DNA of 5,945 bases, from NCBI GenBank assembly GCA_025963265.1, contig JAOPUY010000413.1, positions 1-5,945 on the forward strand, given 5' to 3'. Below the pieces are notes generated by a model. It had not been told where the DNA came from. It made no database searches and saw nothing but the letters and a program-made list of their open reading frames with translations. This stretch comes from Frankiales bacterium (GTDB lineage: Bacteria; Actinomycetota; Actinomycetes; Mycobacteriales; Jatrophihabitantaceae). How positions within the stretch are numbered: the first letter of the stretch is position 1; the number at the start of each line of letters is the position of its first letter. Of this stretch, positions 4,001-5,945 are shown piece after piece. The translations under genes were made by a program, and so were the position numbers.

Positions 4001-5945
4001 GCAGCGCGGTGCTCGAGGCCAGCGGCTGGTGGGTGACGTTGCCGTCCCAGGTGTAGAGCTTGAACGAGTTGTTGGTGCCGTCGGCGGTGCCGGCCAGGAC
4101 GAGGTATTGGCCGTCGGCGTTCATCCGGATGTCGCGGATGCCGAGTCCGCCCAAGTTCCAGAACATCGGGGCGCCGAAGGTGGCCTTGGTGGTCCCCGGG
4201 TTCCCGTTCGCGGTGAGGGCGGCCAGGTTGGTCACGGGGACGACCAGGGCCTGGGTGCGGGAGCTGGTCGACTGCAGCGGCGCCCGGAAGGCGATGTAGG
4301 CGGTGGTCGAGCTGCCGGCCGCGAACTCCATGCCTTCCACGTCGAAGGCGTCGCTTTCGTGCCCGCCCAGACCGGAGGCGGCCGACGCGGCCAGACCGAG
4401 CTTGTTGGCGCCCAACCCGTGCCCGTTGTTCTGGTCCCAGGCGATCATGTCGGCCCGGATGCCGGAGTAGCTGCCCTGGTAGGTCAGGGTGGTGGAGGCG
4501 CCGGACCCGGAGATGGTGGCCGCGAACAGGGTGTTGCGGGTCGGGGCCAGGTCGCCGGAGTTGGAGTTGGACATCGAGCCGGTCCAGTAAATGGTGTTGC
4601 CGACCCGGGCCGAGGCTTCGATGTCGATCTCGGTGGTCCCGGCCGGAACCACGCTGGTGAAGTCGAACGTCTTCACCGGGTCGCCGGACTGGCCCTCCTG
4701 GTAGAGCCGCAGGATGTTGCTCTCGTCGTCGCCGGCGATCAGGTACCCGCCGCCGACCTCGATGGCGGTGGAGAAGTTGCCGGCGCCGGCGTAGTAGCGG
4801 TCGCTGCTGTCGCCGAGGTTGGCCGAGACCGCGTAGCTGATCGTGGTCGAGGTGGTGCTGGCGTCCGGCGCGGTGGCCTTCAGGGTGATCGTCGAGTAGC
4901 CGACGGCGCCGGGGGTGACGGTCAGCGTTCGGGTGGCGCCGGTGCCGGACAGGCTGATCCCGGCCGTAGGCGCGACGGTGGTGTTCGACGAGGTCGCGGT
5001 CAGGCTGAGCTGCGTCGGGTCGTAGAGGTTGTCGCCGACGGTGATGGGCAGCGTCGCGTTGGTCGGATCGCCGAGGGTGGCCGGCAGCCCGGTGTGGGCC
5101 GGGGTGAGGGTCGGGACGGAGGGCGGCGTGGTGACGGTGCCGCCGGAGCCGATCGTGGTGCCGGGGGCGAACGCCACGCCACGGAACGTCTCTTTGCTCG
5201 GTGCGGTCGCGATCAGGGTCGCGCTGCCGCTGAGGTTGCCCGCGGTTCCGCCCGAGTCGGTGATCGAGTACAGCGTTCCCGCCGTCGAACTGGCCCCGCT
5301 GGAGGTCGCGAAGATCGATACCACTCCGTTGACGTCATTGGCGGTGACGCCGGTGACCGCGGCGACGCTGACCGAGCCCTTGGACACCCAGGAGCTTCCG
5401 CTCAGCGAGTACTTGACGATCGCGCCCGCGCTGTTGTCGGCGACGTACATGGTGTCCGGCGCGGTGCCGGTGCCCAGCGTCAGCAGCGAGTACGCGTACG
5501 GGCCGGTGGGCGGCGAGGCGAAGGCGAGGTTGGCCGGGGTCAGCGAACCAGAGGTCGGCAGCCCGCTGCCGACGGTCGCGACCGTGACCGATGCCTTGGT
5601 CGGGTCGGCCGAGGTGTAAAGCTGGTTGTTGAAGACACTGACCTGACGCACGTTCTTGTAGGTGCTGTTGGTGATCGTGGTGCCGGTGCTCGCCCCGACG
5701 GCCGCGTACTGGATGCCGCCGGCCGCGCCGCCGACCCAGACGTGGGTGCCGTCGACGGTGGTCGCGCTGCGCGGGTTGGTGCCGTCAGCGAACGTGGTCA
5801 ACGAGGTCGTGGTGTTGACGGCGCCGGTCGTGCCCACGACGGCGACGGTGCGCGGCATGGTCGCCGAGGCGGTGCCGGACACGCTCGAGGTGCCCACGGG
5901 GGCGTTGTACCCGGTGGCGGTCAGGTAACTCCCGTTGGGCGACAA
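1044..5945 (-). CDS. Giant secreted/surface protein: propeller domains, Ig-like array and C-terminal PstS-like solute-binding domain (5' end cut by window)
   Basis: 1633 residues are visible and the frame is open to the window edge. The TTG at 5945 sits inside a conserved motif (SPNGSYLTATGYN), so it is not the real start. From memory of this family, roughly 100 more N-terminal residues including a signal peptide are expected. Domains in window numbering: beta-propeller-like 1-265 (HVWVGGAAGGIQY, DTMYVADNSAGAIVKYS); Pro/Thr linker; Ig/cadherin-like 279-374; DUF3616-like propeller 375-716, with DIEA at 441 and DVEGME at 535; six Ig-like domains 717-1286; PstS-like solute-binding domain 1294-1633. 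Composition is rich in Ser, Thr, Ala and Gly and poor in Lys, typical of exported proteins. All 12 cysteines lie in the six Ig-like domains, two in each. No LPXTG, C-terminal membrane helix or SLH domain is seen, so it is either released or held by an unseen N-terminal anchor. Function is unknown; adhesion or ligand capture at the cell surface is inference. It is probably transcribed separately from the sdh operon, with hairpins after its stop. Confidence 0.85.
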   Translation of the reverse strand: MSPNGSYLTATGYNAPVGTSSVSGTASATMPRTVAVVGTTGAVNTTTSLTTFADGTNPRSATTVDGTHVWVGGAAGGIQYAAVGASTGTTITNSTYKNVRQVSVFNNQLYTSADPTKASVTVATVGSGLPTSGSLTPANLAFASPPTGPYAYSLLTLGTGTAPDTMYVADNSAGAIVKYSLSGSSWVSKGSVSVAAVTGVTANDVNGVVSIFATSSGASSTAGTLYSITDSGGTAGNLSGSATLIATAPSKETFRGVAFAPGTTIGSGGTVTTPPSVPTLTPAHTGLPATLGDPTNATLPITVGDNLYDPTQLSLTATSSNTTVAPTAGISLSGTGATRTLTVTPGAVGYSTITLKATAPDASTTSTTISYAVSANLGDSSDRYYAGAGNFSTAIEVGGGYLIAGDDESNILRLYQEGQSGDPVKTFDFTSVVPAGTTEIDIEASARVGNTIYWTGSMSNSNSGDLAPTRNTLFAATISGSGASTTLTYQGSYSGIRADMIAWDQNNGHGLGANKLGLAASAASGLGGHESDAFDVEGMEFAAGSSTTAYIAFRAPLQSTSSRTQALVVPVTNLAALTANGNPGTTKATFGAPMFWNLGGLGIRDIRMNADGQYLVLAGTADGTNNSFKLYTWDGNVTHQPLASSTALPLIPAGDSQGSWETIVNVPDPLIAGAAVQLVEDNGDTVWYNDGLTSKTGLITDVQKDLGRTFSFLAPVVPASTTALTASTTMSSIGQSIVYTATVGGAGGQTGTATGPVTFYDGSAAIPACTAVALNAAGVATCTMSYPAAAQHLIKAVYAGDNAFAGSTSTVLTESVQPWTLTITADNQSRTFGQPDPTFSSTTGGLMGSDALSTAPTCVVAPAHSAVGSYPITCSGADAGPNYTINYVAGTLNVTKAPVTVTATANQNPTVTGNQLILTATVASVGVSPNATGTVRFASNGATLGGCGSVTLSGGAGTCVLSNGLPAGSYPIDLTYTGDDSFAAGASAPNLLIVQVNPAATTTALTSDVTSAVSGQPVTFTASVDVVAPGAGQPSGSVEFQADGINLPGCAAQSVSTAGEAVCPVSAGFRPSEHTITAAYNGDANFTSSTAAPLDQAVSVAATTTAVSTSTDAPIVGTPYTATALITVTAPGSGAPSGTVSFANTAGAISSCSAVTVSAIAPYTAACTATETSLGADSISATYSGDSSFAGSNGSHQVGATNGPATALVLSPTNSSIAAGGFQTYTATATDANGNDLGAVMASTTLTIAPDGTCTEDRCTAAIPGSHTVTATDGAASATATLVISTTPTSSVPRDVVGVGDGLSQFGLDFLTNGDTSGDPGFNTSSGLKHVDSFDATADASGRTIDDADGTPMNTTVVLNPGTNPIARPNSSRVGLDTLLNDTGSDDVNRVQFVRSTLLPTAADQTAAGARGWGGLRVIQYASDSVQIAVSSTATNAPSGLSVAELVKIYDGTYQTWGQLPGYTGAGGSEEILAKLPPAGSDLRRIFDATLAAANGGHPVGYASSVLIVGEDDYTAITGSDAPQDVIVPFSTGFLSLVAQGYFNAGDDAPTVVGLTGTAPDDAAAYTQSVPLYVIFRDQDVSTSASWQPGSRLNWVHALFIGPNSLVTAPAYRLLLPAAGLTAEYADLGDAHQ
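1047..2066 (-). other. Domain: C-terminal PstS-like periplasmic-binding-protein domain
   Basis: Residues 1294-1633 of the giant protein have the layout of the PstS-like class of solute-binding proteins. The opening strand is VVGVGDGLSQFGLDFL, where phosphate binders have a glycine-rich start. RVIQYASDSVQIAVSS is followed by GLSVAELVKIYDGTYQTWGQ (1440-1459), which matches the family's 'L-x-L-x-x-I-Y-x-G-x-x-x-W' segment. AGSDLRRIFDATL (1479-1491) lies where the family has an SGTR loop, and VIVPFSTGFLSLVAQGYF (1526-1543) matches the hinge-side strand. The Thr of the SGT loop is replaced, so phosphate binding is doubtful. No ABC transporter genes are visible next to it. Confidence 0.75.
2088..3797 (-). 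repeat. Six tandem Ig-like domains (Big_3_5 / MBG / invasin-like types)
   Basis: Approximate units in residues are 717-817 (Big_3_5-like), 818-897 (MBG-like, NQSRTFGQPDPTF then AGTLNVTKA), 898-997, 998-1100 and 1101-1202 (Big_3_5-like), and 1203-1286 (invasin/Big_2-like, TYTATATDANGNDLG). The Big_3_5-like units share the start TTAxT...GQ, a central GxVxF strand and the end signature Y-x-G-D-x-x-F at 798, 976, 1080 and 1183. The units are diverged at protein and DNA level, so this is not a recent expansion. Such arrays usually form a stalk that holds a terminal domain away from the cell. Confidence 0.8.
3798..4823 (-). other. Domain: DUF3616-like / propeller region
   Basis: Residues 375-716 match the pattern of DUF3616-like or phytase-esterase-like propellers: acidic EIDIEASARVGNTIYWTGS (439-457), a later DAFDVEGMEF (532-541), YIAFRAPLQ (550-558), then GLGIRDIRMNADGQYLVLAG (600-619) and an LYTWDG strand (630-635). 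The paired DIEA and DVEG motifs are what point to this family. Enzymatic activity is not established for it, so no substrate is proposed. It is preceded by a separate Ig/cadherin-like domain (279-374, DNA 4824-5111) that ends in SYAVSANLGDSS. Confidence 0.55.
5151..5945 (-). other. Domain: N-terminal beta-propeller-like region (partial)
   Basis: Residues 1-265 of the visible giant protein contain short repeated beta-strand units of the type 'display value / label' (THVWVGGAAGGIQYAAVG, VRQVSVFNNQLYTSA, APDTMYVADNSAGAIVKYSL, KETFRGVAFAPG). I recognise this layout from large secreted bacterial proteins that begin with a VVYRVGDG-type strand and an LSPNG/LTGY motif. The first blade or blades are missing at the window edge. 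No catalytic residues can be assigned. Confidence 0.65.

Noticed and set aside
5029..5619. Plus-strand open frame (196 codons), rich in Val/Pro/Ala
   Set aside because: It is the antisense of propeller and linker repeats; composition is the complement of Thr/Gly/Ser codons and no motif is seen.
1..5945. CRISPR array, tRNA, insertion sequence or attachment site
   Set aside because: No regularly spaced direct repeats, cloverleaf, transposase motif or terminal inverted repeats were found by eye. The only repetition is the diverged Ig-like coding units.

Overview
The window is GC-rich with actinobacterial-style genes. All three supported genes are on the minus strand, so the biological reading order runs from high to low coordinates. 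The organism call rests on base composition and on a gene pair (a 97-residue DUF-type protein followed by an SdhC-type anchor) that I recognise from the mycobacterial Sdh1 locus (Rv0250c-Rv0249c type). This fits an actinomycete, but the genus cannot be named.

Positions 5945 to 1044 hold one very large, 5'-truncated gene for a secreted or surface protein (1633 residues visible). In order it carries a beta-propeller-like domain, an Ig/cadherin-like domain, a DUF3616-like propeller domain, six tandem Ig-like domains each with one cysteine pair, and a C-terminal PstS-like solute-binding domain. The solute-binding domain keeps the family scaffold, but its phosphate-binding loop looks altered. No sorting signal or membrane anchor is visible at the C-terminus. 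The N-terminus, and therefore any signal peptide, lies outside the window.

Positions 1043 to 902 are a 142-base intergenic region. Two tandem hairpins follow the stop of the giant gene and probably act as a terminator. Beyond them lie a short A/T tract, a cluster of CTTG/CAAG half-sites and a strong Shine-Dalgarno sequence for the next gene. The promoter of the succinate dehydrogenase operon is expected here, but I cannot pin its boxes.

Positions 901 to 1 begin a succinate dehydrogenase (Sdh1-type) operon: a small conserved 97-residue protein, then the membrane anchor subunit overlapping it by ATGA. The anchor runs off the left edge. In known loci of this type the flavoprotein and iron-sulfur subunits follow, so they are expected just outside the window.

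The plus strand has many long open frames, but all lie opposite these genes, are rich in Arg/Pro/Val and show no recognisable domain. I call no plus-strand gene.
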